From Actinostola sp. cb2023 (taxonomy: Eukaryota; Cnidaria; Anthozoa; Actiniaria; Actinostolidae), in assembly GCA_033675265.1 (NCBI GenBank), contig JAUJYZ010001008.1:83501-147500 (forward strand): a stretch of DNA of 64,000 nucleotides, written 5' to 3'. How positions within the stretch are numbered: the first letter of the stretch is position 1; each line of letters starts with the position of its first letter. Below are positions 21,926-31,655 of the stretch, piece after piece. The notes beneath the pieces were generated by a model. That model had not been told where the DNA came from. It saw nothing but the letters and a program-made list of their open reading frames with translations, and made no database searches. Made by a program: the position numbers and the translations under genes.

Positions 21926-24900
21926 AACAAGGGCAACTAAGGGAACAAGGGCAACTAAGGGAACAAGGGCAACTAAGGGAACAAGGGCAACTAAGGGAAC
22001 AAGGGCAACTAAGGGAACAAGGGCAACTAAGGGAACAAGGGCAACTAAGGGAACAAGGGCAACTAAGGGAACAAGGGCAACTAAGGGCAACTAAGGGAAC
22101 AAGGGCAACTAAGGGAACAAGGGCAACTAAAGGGGAACAAGGGCAACTAAGGGCAACTAAGGGCAACTAAGGGAACAAGGGCAACTAAGGGAACAAGGGC
22201 AACTAAGGAAACAAGGGCAACTAAGGGAACAAGGGCAACTAAGGGAACAAGGGCAACTAAGGGAACAAGGGCAACTAAGGGAACAAGGGCAACTAAGGGA
22301 ACAAGGGCAACTAAGGGAACAAGGGCAACTAAGGGAACAAGGGCAACTAAGGGAACAAGGGCAACTAAGGGAAAAGGGCAACTAAAGGGCAACTAAGGGA
22401 ACAACAAGGGCAACTAAGGGAACAAGGGCAACTAAGGGAACAAGGGCAACTAAGGGAACTAAGGAACAAGGGCAACTAAGGGAACAAGGGCAACTAAGGG
22501 AACAAGGGCAACTAAGGGAACAAGGGCAACTAAGGGAACAAGGGCAACTAAACTAAGGGAACAAGGGCAACTAAGGGAACAAGGGCAACTAAGGGAACAA
22601 GGGCAACTAAGGGAACAAGGGCAACTAAAGGGAACAAGGGCAACTAAGGGAACAAGGGCAACTAAACAAGGGCAAAGGGAACAAGGGCAACTAAGGGAAC
22701 AAGGAACAAGGGCAACTAAGGGAACAAGGGCAACTAAGGGAACAAGGGCAACTAAGGGAACAAGGGCAACTAAGGGAACAAGGGCAACTAAGGGAACAAG
22801 GGCAACTAAGGGAACAAGGGCAACTAAGGGAACAAGGGCAACTAAGGGAACAAGGGCAACTAAGGGAACAAGGGCAACTAAGGGAACAAGGGCAACTAAG
22901 GGAACAAGGGCAACTAAGGGAACAAGGGCAACTAAGGGAACAAGGGCAACTAAGGGAACAAGGGCAACTAAGGGAACAAGGGCAACTAAGGGAACAAGGG
23001 CAACTAAGGGAACAAGGGCAACTAAGGGCAAACAAGGGCAACTAAGGGAACAAGGGCAACTAAGGGAAAACAAGGGCAACTAAGGGAACAAGGGCAACTA
23101 AGGGAACAACAAGGGCAACTAAGGGAACAAGGGCAACTAAGGGAACAAGGGCAACTAAGGGAACAAGGGCAACTAAGGGAACAAGGGCAACTAAGGGAAC
23201 AAGGGCAACTAAGGGAACAAGGGCAACAAGGGAACAAACTAAGGGAACAAGGGCAACTAAGGGAACAAGGGAACTAAGGGAACTAAAGGGCAACTAAGGG
23301 AACAAGGGCAACTAAGGGAACAAAACTAAGGGCAACTAAGGAACAAGGGCAACTAAGGGAACAAGGGCAACTAAGGGAACAAGGGCAACTAAGGGAACAA
23401 GGGCAACAACTAAGGGAACAAGGGCAACTAAGGGAACAAGGGCAACTAAGGGAACAAACAAGGGCAAGGGCAACTAAGGGAACAAGGGCAACTAAGGGAA
23501 CAAGGGCAACTAAGGGAACAAGGGCAACTAAGGGAACAAGGGCAAACAAGGGAACAAGGGCAACTAAGGGAACAAGGGCAACTAAGGGAACAAGGGCAAC
23601 TAAGGGAACAAGGGCAACTAAGGGAACAAGGGCAACTAAGGGAACAAGGGCAACTAAGGGAACAAGGGCAACTAAGGGAACAAGGGCAACTAAGGGAACA
23701 AGGGCAACTAACTAAGGAACAAGGGCAACTAAGGGAACAAGGGCAACTAAGGGAACAAGGGCAACTAAGGGAACTAAGGGGGCAACTAAGGGAACAAGGG
23801 CAACTAAGGGAACAAGGGCAACTAAGGGAACAAGGGCAACTAAGGGAACAAGGGCAAACTAAGGGAACAAGGGCAACTAAGGGAACAAGGGCAACTAAGG
23901 GCAACTAAGGGAACAAGGGAACAAGGGCAACTAAGGGCAACTAAGGGAACAAGGGCAACTAAGGGAACAAGGGCAACTAAGGGGCAACTAAGGGCAACTA
24001 AGGGAACAAGGGGCAACTAAGGGAACAAGGGCAACTAAGGGAACAAGGGCAACTAAGGGAACAAGGGCAACTAAGGGAACAAGGGCAACTAAGGGAACAA
24101 GGGCAACTAAGGGAACAAGGGCAACTAAGGGAACAAGGGGCAACTAAGGGAACAAGGGCAACTAAGGGAACAAGGGCAACTAAGGGAACAAGGGCAACTA
24201 AGGGGGAACAAGGGCAACTAAGGGAACAAGGGCAACTAAGGGAACAAGGGCAACTAAGGGAACAAGGGCAACTAAGGGGAACAAGGGCAACTAAGGGAAC
24301 AAGGGCAACTAAGGGGGCAACTAAGGGAACAAGGGGGCAACTAAGGGGGCAACTAAACAAGGGCAACTAAGGGAACAAGGGCAACTAAGGGAACAACAAC
24401 TAAGGGAACAAGGGCAACTAAGGGAACAAGGGCAACTAAGGGAACTAAGGGAACTAAGGGCAACTAAGGGAACAAGGGCAACTAAGGGAACAAGGGCAAA
24501 AGGGAACAACAAGGGAACAAGGGCAACTAAGGGAACAAGGGCAACTAAGGGAACAAGGGCAACTAAGGGAACAAGGGCAACTAAGGGAACAAGGGCAACT
24601 AAGGGAACAAGGGCAACTAAGGGAACAAGGGCAACTAAGGGAACAAGGGCAACTAAGGGAACAAGGGCAACTAAGGGAACAAGGGCAACTAAGGGAACAA
24701 GGGCAACTAAGGGAACAAGGGCAACTAAGGGAACAAGGGCAACTAAGGGAACAAGGGCAACTAAGGGAACAAGGGCAACAAGGGCAACTAAGGGAACAAG
24801 GGCAACTAAGGGAACAAGGGCAACAACAAGGGCAACTAAGGGAACAAGGGCAACTAAGGGAACAAGGGCAACTAAGGGAACAAGGGAACTAAGGAACAAA

Positions 24901-25990
24901 CTAAGGGAACAAGGGCAACTAAGGGAACAAGGGCAACTAAGGGCAACTAAGGGAACAAGGGCAACTAAGGGAACAAGGGCAACTAAGGGAACAAGGGCAA
25001 CTAAGGGAACAAGGGCAACTAAGGGAACAAGGGCAACTAAGGGAACAAGGGCAACTAAGGGCAACTAACTAAGGGAACAAGGGCAACTAAGGGAACAAGG
25101 GCAACTAAGGGAACAAGGGAACAAGGGCAACTAAGGGAACAAGGGCAACTAAGGGAACAAGGGAACAAGGGCAACTAAGGGAACAAGGGCAACTAAGGGA
25201 ACAAGGGCAACTAAGGGAACAAGGGCAACTAAGGGAACAAGGGCAACTAAGGGAACAAGGGCAACTAAGGGAACAAGGGCAACTAAGGGAACAAGGGCAA
25301 CTAAGGGAACAAGGGAACTAAGGGAACAAGGGCAACTAAGGGGAACAAGGGCAACTAAGGGAACAAGGGCAACTAAGGGAACAAGGGCAACTAAGGGAAC
25401 AAGGGCAACTAAGGGAACAAGGGCAACTAAGGGGGAACAAGGGCAACTAAGGGAACAAGGGCAACTAAGGGAACAAGGGCAACTAAGGGAACAAGGGCAA
25501 CTAAGGGAACAAGGGCAACTAAGGGAACAAGGGCAACTAAGGGAACAAGGGCAACTAAGGGAACAAGGGGCAACTAAGGGAACAAGGGCAACTAAGGGAA
25601 CAAGGGCAACTAAGGGAACAAGGGCAACTAAGGGAACAAGGGCAACTAAGGGAACAAGGGCAACTAAGGGAACAAGGGCAACTAAGGGAACAACAACTAA
25701 GGGAACAAGGGCAACTAAGGGAACAAGGGCAACTAAGGGAACAAGGGCAACTAAGGGAACAAGGGCAACTAAGGGAACAAGGGCAACTAAGGGAACAAGG
25801 GCAACTAAGGGAACAAGGGCAACTAAGGGAACAAGGGCAACTAAGGGAACAAGGGCAACTAAGGGAACAAGGGCAACTAAGGGAACAAGGGCAACTAAGG
25901 GAACAAGGGCAACTAAGGGAACAAGGGCAACTAAGGGAACAAGGGCAACTAAGGGAACAAGGGCAACTAGGAAAACAAGGGCAACAAGGG
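21925..25990. repeat. 18-bp satellite GGGAACAAGGGCAACTAA, about 220 copies
   Basis: A tandem array of about 4 kb with occasional deletions, CAAC expansions and extra G residues. The plus strand is purine-rich and has a GGG tract alternately every 8 and 10 bases (loops of 5 and 7), which fits the canonical G-quadruplex pattern throughout. Frames read EQGQLR, GTRATK or a stop, and on the minus strand LVALVP or CSLSCP. The array opens in the same frame as coiled-coil exon E. The long minus-strand frames are repeat artefacts. Confidence 0.97.
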
Positions 25991-26053
25991 GATATAGTAG
26001 ATATTTGCTTTTTTCTTGTTGCCCTAGTTCCCCTTGTTCCTTGTTCCTTGTGA

Positions 26054-26271
26054 TATACACCTACAAAAAACGTTGTCATCTGAAATCTGAATCTGAAATC
26101 TTATTATTATTGTGGGTATAAGTTGTGATCTTTCTTGTAATTACTGGAAATTTTATGCCTACATGCACAACCTTTAGGCGAAGACCTGCGTTGGCGAATA
26201 GTGTGGCTACGAGTGTTCTTAGGTCACAGATATTCAGATTTCAGATGCCAACGTTCTTTGAAATAGGTGTA
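26054..26271. mobile_element. Fold-back MITE of the CACCTA..GTTGTC family
   Basis: Left 'tatacacctacaaaaaacg' and right 'acgttctttgaaataggtgt' are imperfect inverses. Arms carry 'tctgaaatctgaatctgaaa' and its complement. It abuts the next element. Confidence 0.75.
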
Positions 26272-26937
26272 CACACCTATTTCAATAAACGTTGATCATG
26301 GACGATCTGAAATGGATGATCTGACACCAAGACGAATTATGGGAAACTGAGGGTCTTTCGTTAGTAACATGCGAACTCATTCATTCATTCGACCTCAAGC
26401 TTGGAATCACGCTTGGTGTTCGAACGAGATGATGGCGGAGGTTAACGTGAATTTAAAAGTTTCAGATCATCCAATTCAGATCGACCGTTGTCAACGTTAA
26501 TTAGCCATTACCTAAACGAGCAGGGCACTGGGAACGAGTTTATTAGAATTAATGCAATTACGAAATTAAGTTTCTGACATGAAACAGCATGTTGAAATTA
26601 GTATCTGTACAAAGTGTGATGTGATTTGGGTGAATTCTGTCGGAATTATAAACTTTTGAAATTGTGTTGTCCAGCCAAAATTTTACAGTGAATGACAACG
26701 TCAAACATTTACAGAGTTTGTATGGGGAAATAGCCATCTTTGATGCCCTCTAGCATCGTCAATATTAAGCCGAAGCTCGCCAAACTTTCCAGACTAGCTA
26801 AGTTTGATCTGCTCTCTCAGAAAATGATGCCCATTTTTTGCAAGTTTCTTATATATTGAATTAGTTTTACGGACTTGGTCCCAGTCCCCTGCTCGTTTAG
26901 GTAATGGCTTATTGGAATAGGTGTATACCTAGTAGAT
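26272..26937. mobile_element. Compound fold-back of the CACCTA family with two nested arm pairs
   Basis: Outer ends 'cacctatttcaataaacg' and 'attggaataggtgtatac'. Inside, one inverted pair (about 26303-26322 against 26462-26483, GATCTGAAATGG type) precedes a second (about 26498-26533 against 26876-26911, ATTACCTAAACGAGCAGGG type). Best read as one element inserted into another. Confidence 0.6.
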
Positions 26938-26995
26938 ATTTGTATTTTTCTTGTTCCCCTAGTTCCTTGAATATATATCTAGTAGATATTCAACT

Positions 26996-28200
26996 GGTGC
27001 ACTAAAGAAGGCATCCTCTGGTAAGCCAAGCAATAGTGAGTCGGGTTTTTAGAGATACTCAGAATAGCCTGAAAAACAGCAAAACTGATAAGAACTTTTT
27101 GTAAAGTTTATACATAGCAACCTCAAACTGTTTTATTAACTAGTCCCCTAGCATAAGCGGTAAAACAAGATTCTAGCCGGAGGCACTCAAACAGACAAAA
27201 CTAGACTTAATGTATCTGTTTTTATATTTCTATTTTCAAACTACGAATAACTCGGTCACAAAAGTAAACTTTCTTTGGCACTACTTTGTCGCGAGTTTCA
27301 GTCGAGAAATTTCGCACCTAAGAAACCATATTTTGTTGATTCTTTGGTGTATGTTTAATTTAATCGATTTTCTTTGAGTTTTTCATAATCATTGGCTATA
27401 CAAGCATCAAGAGTTCCAGACTTCCGTACGCGCGCAATGCATTGTAAGATTATTTCTTCATGAAAAGTGAGCACCAAGTGAACAAAAACATAGCTTGGGC
27501 TCCCTCTGCCTAGAATTGGTGCTCACTTTTCCTTTGTAATAATCTCATAATGCATTGCGTGCGAACCGAAAGTCTGGAACTCTTGATGCTTTTATTAAGA
27601 AAGCTTAGCGGAAGACTGAAAACATTGAAAGCCTGTTCACTGTGTGAGGTTCCTCGTCTATGCTCATGGCATGCTGTGTTTCCTTGATGCATCAGATAAT
27701 CATGCCCATTCATTGCGACGCACAAGAAGAACAAACATTAGCTACAGCTATGGGTTTATTGACATTTTGTTGACTACTTATTTATATTATCCCATCCTTT
27801 CCTAATTTTCTTTTGGTTTTCACTGTTTCTTTCCTTTTTCTTGTATAGTTTTTTTGTATATTTAATTGTTTCCTCTCCGTCTGTCGACTAGCAGTCTGTC
27901 TGTTGTAGTTTTCCATTCTCGTAGCCTGGTCATTGTTCATTCAATTTATTTTTTCTACCTTCTTTTCTAATGTCATATTTAGTCTCATTTACAAAAACAG
28001 ATGGCCCATAAAAAGCCTAAATTCTAGTTCTACTTTTAGAAACCAATGGAAGAAAAAGGACGACATTTTCCATGATACAAAAAAATATCTATCATCACAA
28101 GAATGTACATGGCCAGGATATACGAACATGCCACCATATACGAACATGGTTCGAGAACCGTCGTAGCAAATACAAGAGGGACGAGAGAGACAGCGGGAAG
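26996..28200 (+). pseudogene. Inverted, decayed duplicate of the homeobox gene
   Basis: Plus-strand sequence from 26996 matches the reverse complement of the 4.5-5.8 kb homeobox locus: the last 25 bp of exon 1 with its donor (26996-27020), most of the intron (27030-28030), and an exon 2 remnant from 28040. The remnant still reads KKYLSS, then in another frame HIRTWFENRRSKYKRDERD, matching helix III of the parent ([17 protein letters not shown]). The EH1 half of exon 1 is gone, helices I and II are scrambled, and frames shift. It is clearly derived from the homeobox gene and not expected to make a functional homeodomain. Confidence 0.85.
27401..27593. mobile_element. Fold-back MITE inserted in the pseudogene intron
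   Basis: 'aagcatcaagagttccagac' at the left is mirrored by 'gtctggaactcttgatgctt' at the right, with arms extending to 'aaaagtgagcacca'. The parent locus has the uninterrupted sequence 'ggctattaagaaagc' (reverse complement of about 5386-5400), so both borders are set by comparison and fit a TA target. Confidence 0.92.
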
Positions 28201-28375
28201 AGAGGGACGGGAGACAGCATGAGGGGATGGACGAGAGACAGCGTGGGAAGAGAGGGACGGGAGACAGCGGGATGAGAGGGATGGGAGACAGCGTGTGGAG
28301 AGGGACGAGAGACAGCGGGATGAGAGGGATGGGAGACAGCGTGAGGAGAGTGACAGGAGACAGAATGAACCGATA
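28172..28375. repeat. Purine-rich minisatellite (GAGGGACGGGAGACAGCG-like)
   Basis: Irregular units of roughly 20 to 30 bp built on 'gggacgagagacagcg' repeat about eight times directly after the homeodomain remnant. Confidence 0.85.
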
Positions 28376-28487
28376 GCAATTATCAGGAATATGAGAGCAG
28401 AAGGAGGCCGAAGACAAAGGGAAAAAGACAGGAAAAGGAGATAATTTCTTTGAAACGAAATACATGTAAATACTAAATGTAAATATC

Positions 28488-28674
28488 TACACCTGTTTTC
28501 AAAAACGTGGCCTTTTAAAATACAAATTAGTAAAATAGTAAAAAGGAATTGATTAGAGAAACAATGAGCCAGAGTTCAGCTTGAGTGCATTTCTTTTGTT
28601 TCTCTAATTAATTCCTTTTTTGCTATTTCATTATTTTGTATTTTGTAAAACGGCAACGTTTTTGAAAACATGTA
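28488..28674. mobile_element. Fold-back MITE, diverged CACCTA..family
   Basis: Left 'tacacctgttttcaaaaacg' against right 'cgtttttgaaaacatgta'. The arms contain 'aaaggaattgattagagaaa' and its complement. Confidence 0.7.
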
Positions 28675-28689
28675 CTACCGGTATCTCTT

Positions 28690-29075
28690 TTTTAGCTATT
28701 TAGTGTTATTGTTTTGCCACAAAAATCATGCAAAAAGGATTGAATAATAGTTTCATTCCTCATAACATATGGCAAACAAGTATTTGAATATTCAGAGAAT
28801 ACATGTACTAGAGTGATTCCAATAAACCTGGGCACTACTAATTAGCTGTCGGTGCTTATTAGATGAAAAGGAACAAAAGAAAACAAAAGAGTGAGTGAGT
28901 GTCTAATAGTGTGTATTGGTGTAATTAGTAATGCCCAGGTTTATTGGAATCACTATCTCTTTCTTTAGATATTTAGTGTTATTGTTTTGCAACAAAAATC
29001 ATGCAAAAAGGATTGGATAACAGTTTCATTCCTCAACATGGCAAACAAGTATTTGAATTTTCAGAATAAAAATAC
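28690..29075. repeat. Direct repeat pair flanking a 145-bp fold-back
   Basis: 28690-28806 and 28968-29075 share the words 'atttagtgttattgttttgc', 'atcatgcaaaaaggattg' and 'ggcaaacaagtatttgaat'. Between them lies a fold-back (28812-28956) with 'gtgattccaataaacctggg' inverted at the other end. This looks like a duplication with a MITE at the junction. Confidence 0.75.
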
Positions 29076-29334
29076 TTATCAAAGAATACATGTGAATAAA
29101 GGAAATTACAATTTTTGAACAAATAAAATGTTTTAAGAATAAATTAGTCAGATTGTTGTACATTTACATTATTATTTACATTATCAAATGTATTTCATAA
29201 AAAATATCAAATAAGTGTTTGAATATGGTGGAATTCTGACAAATCAATAATCTGAATTGCATCAGAATCATTCCAATGATCCCGCCAAATAAGAGTGGGA
29301 AGATTGGGAGGGAAAATGGGAGGAGGGAAATTGC

Positions 29335-29510
29335 GATTTTCAAAAAATACTCTACTTTTCAACCCTTCGATTTTTAAAAGTACACCTATTTTTAAAATTA
29401 CCCCCTCTATTTTCAAAAGTACCCCTCTATTTCATAGTCCTCGATTTGGGAAAGTTCCCTCGATTTCACACCCCTCGATTTGAGTTCCCTCGATTCATTA
29501 CCCTTGATAT
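29335..29510. repeat. Imperfect repeats of a CCCTCGATTT-type word
   Basis: Words such as 'ccctcgattt' and 'ttcaaaagtacccctctat' recur at irregular spacing. This is low-complexity and non-coding. Confidence 0.6.
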
Positions 29511-29561
29511 TGAAAAAGAGACACGTTTTGTAAAACGTGACTCGTTCTGTTTAGGCCCCCT

Positions 29562-29708
29562 CAATAGCTGATATCGAAGTTACACTCCAATGACTCTGAA
29601 CAACGGTTTCAAGTCGAGGCTATTGGGTCAGAACAAAAACTTGACCCGATAGCCTCGACTTGAAACCTTTGTTCAGAGTCATTGGAGTGTAACTTCTATA
29701 TCAGCTAT
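29562..29708. mobile_element. Fold-back MITE, 147 bp
   Basis: 'aatagctgatatcgaagtta' at the left is mirrored at the right, and pairing continues across 'cactccaatgactctgaaca' to a central loop near 29635. The element is almost one hairpin. Confidence 0.85.
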
Positions 29709-29841
29709 TTACCGCCATCCTTGAGATCCACTTGATATAACATGTTTTCTCTCTTCAGGGATGAAGACATTCCCCAGGGGTGGATTTAGGGTGGGGCGAA
29801 GGAGGCACACAGCCCCCCCTTTTGGAAATTAGAAAAAAAAT

Positions 29842-30606
29842 ATAGTACACTGATATAGCATATTGTATTCAGTATGGTAGGTTGTCTGCACTAAATCTAG
29901 TACACTGATATAGCATATTGTATTCAGTATGGTACAAATGTAGGTTGTCTGCACTAATTCTAGTTCACTGATATAGCATATTGTATTCAGTATGGTAGGT
30001 TGTCTGCACTAAATCTAGTACACTGATATAGCATATTGTATTCAGTATGGTAGCTAGGTTGTCTGCACTAAATCTAGTACACTGATATACATGTAGCATA
30101 TTGTATTCAGTATGGTAGGTTGTCTGCACTAAATCTAGTACACTGAAATAGCATATTGTATTCAGTATGGTAGGTTGTCTGCACTAAATCTAGTACACTG
30201 ATATAGCATATTGTATTCAGTATGGTATGATAGGTTGTCTGCACTAAATCTAGTACACTGATATAGCATATTGTATTCAGTATGGTAGGTTGTCTGCACT
30301 AAATCTAGTACACTGATATACATGTAGCATATTGTATTCAGTATGGTAGGTTGTCTGCACTAAATCTAGTACACTGAAATACATGTAGCATATTGTATTC
30401 AGTATGGTAGGTTGTCTGCACTAAATCTAGTACACTGATATAGCATATTGTATTCAGTATGGTAGGTTGTCTGCACTAAATCTAGTACACTGATATAGCA
30501 TATTGTATTCAGTATGATAGGTTGTCTGCACTAAATCTAGTACACTGATATAGCATATTGTAATCAGTATGGTGCAAATGTAGGTTGTCTGCACTAATTC
30601 TAGTAC
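29842..30606. repeat. Tandem repeat of about 56 bp, about 14 copies
   Basis: The landmark 'gttgtctgcactaaatctag' recurs every 54 to 61 bp, alternating with 'catattgtattcagtatggt'. Length changes come from small insertions such as CATGTAG. No spacers of CRISPR type exist. Confidence 0.95.
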
Positions 30607-30883
30607 AGTAAATAATGTCTTCAAGAAGAAGGTAGTTCCTGTGTTACGTTGGTGTTAATATCTTGTCATCACTGAAACAGTAAAATAGTAGAAATCAGCG
30701 TAAAAATGTCATCATGGTCTTCCTTCTCCTGCAGGGAATCAATGAGCAACAGTCTACAAGTTCCAATGTTAAACCTGGTTCAGACTTATGAAAACAGGCC
30801 TGACGAAAGTAAAAGTGAAAGCATCAGATTTTTCAGTTCCATTTTCTGGTACTCGAACTTAAGCTTGCATCGGGCAGTTTGCA

Positions 30884-31197
30884 TACACCTAAAATGTATT
30901 TCAAAAAAAGGTTGTCAAGGACATCAGTCCATAGGCAACTTAGGTAAAACGTAGTTGCAAGACCGAACTACATTATGCTAACAGCTTGAATGACATGTAT
31001 GCCAGAAATATTTCATAAAATTTGATGCAAAATTTATCTGCGCATGTTGAAATGAAATTAGGTATGATATCATACAGGCTTTCATACCTTTTTAGTTATT
31101 CAATCTGTTACCATAAAGCAGTTCGGTCATGGAACGATGTATAACCTATCACCTATGGACTGATGTCTACGACAACCTTTTTTGAAATAGGTATATA
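30884..31197. mobile_element. Fold-back MITE of the CACCTA..GTTGTC family
   Basis: The left end 'tacacctaaaatgtatttca' followed by AAAAAAAGGTTGTC is mirrored by 'gacaaccttttttgaaatag' and GTATATA at the right. Arms include 'gacatcagtccatagg' and its complement. It lies just 3' of the HMG20 gene. Confidence 0.85.
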
Positions 31198-31296
31198 TAA
31201 CACCAGGTTCTTGTGCTGTGAAAACCAGGCCTTACCGACCTAACTCGGGGTGTGGCTTATCTGCGAGTGCGGCTTATACACCAGTGAATACTGTAC

Positions 31297-31655
31297 TTAC
31301 TTTTGAAAGCCAAGACGTGACACAATATCGCGCACATTGCCAATCAATCCCTCGTATTCCTGCGGCGAGTCCAAGATGAGAGAATACAGCATTGTCATGT
31401 AGTTGTCTATACAATCATTGGAAGGGAGTTCTCCTGTTATGGGCAGCGGTAAGTCTTGAAATCCATGCGTCAAGACGGCCCGCAGAGAATCTAAATGCTG
31501 TTGTAGCAGATCGTTGGTCGTGCACTGTGTGTTTGACTCCATTTGGATTTTCTCGGTGGCTCGTTTCATTTCATTTATGTGTTTGCAGAGAATGGAGTTT
31601 TGGTCTTCGTATTCTGTTGCTGTCTTGCGCAGTTGTCGTAATTCATTTTCTTTTA
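31297..31655 (-). CDS. HMG20: HMG20 exon 8 (coiled coil and C terminus)
   Basis: Acceptor 'tgtctcag' in phase 1, then [44 protein letters not shown] and the conserved NVRDIVSRL end. It matches the HMG20 coiled coil that mediates dimerisation and CoREST-complex contacts. The array of 1.9 kb lies immediately upstream in the intron. Confidence 0.95.

Larger units (their letters stand above)
14391..22170 (+). pseudogene. Coiled-coil gene, tandem-duplicated exons, frameshifted
   Basis: Exon-like blocks with AG/GT borders encode Glu/Lys/Leu/Gln-rich heptad sequence: A (14391-14713), B1 (15094-15202), C1 (15956-16443), D (17052-17143), B2 (17641-17754), C2 (18535-19040), C3 (21236-21574) and E (21737-about 21925, running into the 18-bp array). 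Typical readings are ISELTHRLNEVRTSQEEL and LKEEFQNEVDQLRVELQEK. Exon A changes frame at least twice, B1 is 5 nt shorter than intact B2, C1 and C2 contain fold-back insertions with stops, and C3 has a 23-bp duplication. Blocks B and C exist in a tandem duplication of about 2.5 kb. Such coiled coils occur in cytoskeletal, Golgi and centrosomal proteins, but I cannot name a family. I infer a decaying gene. Rescue by alternative splicing is possible only in part. Confidence 0.6.

Noticed and set aside
22459..26060. Minus-strand open frames of up to 303 codons (LVALVP / CSLSCP repeats)
   Set aside because: They exist only because the 18-bp satellite has no stop in those frames. The repeat phase is broken by many small indels and no promoter, splice site or non-repeat domain accompanies them.
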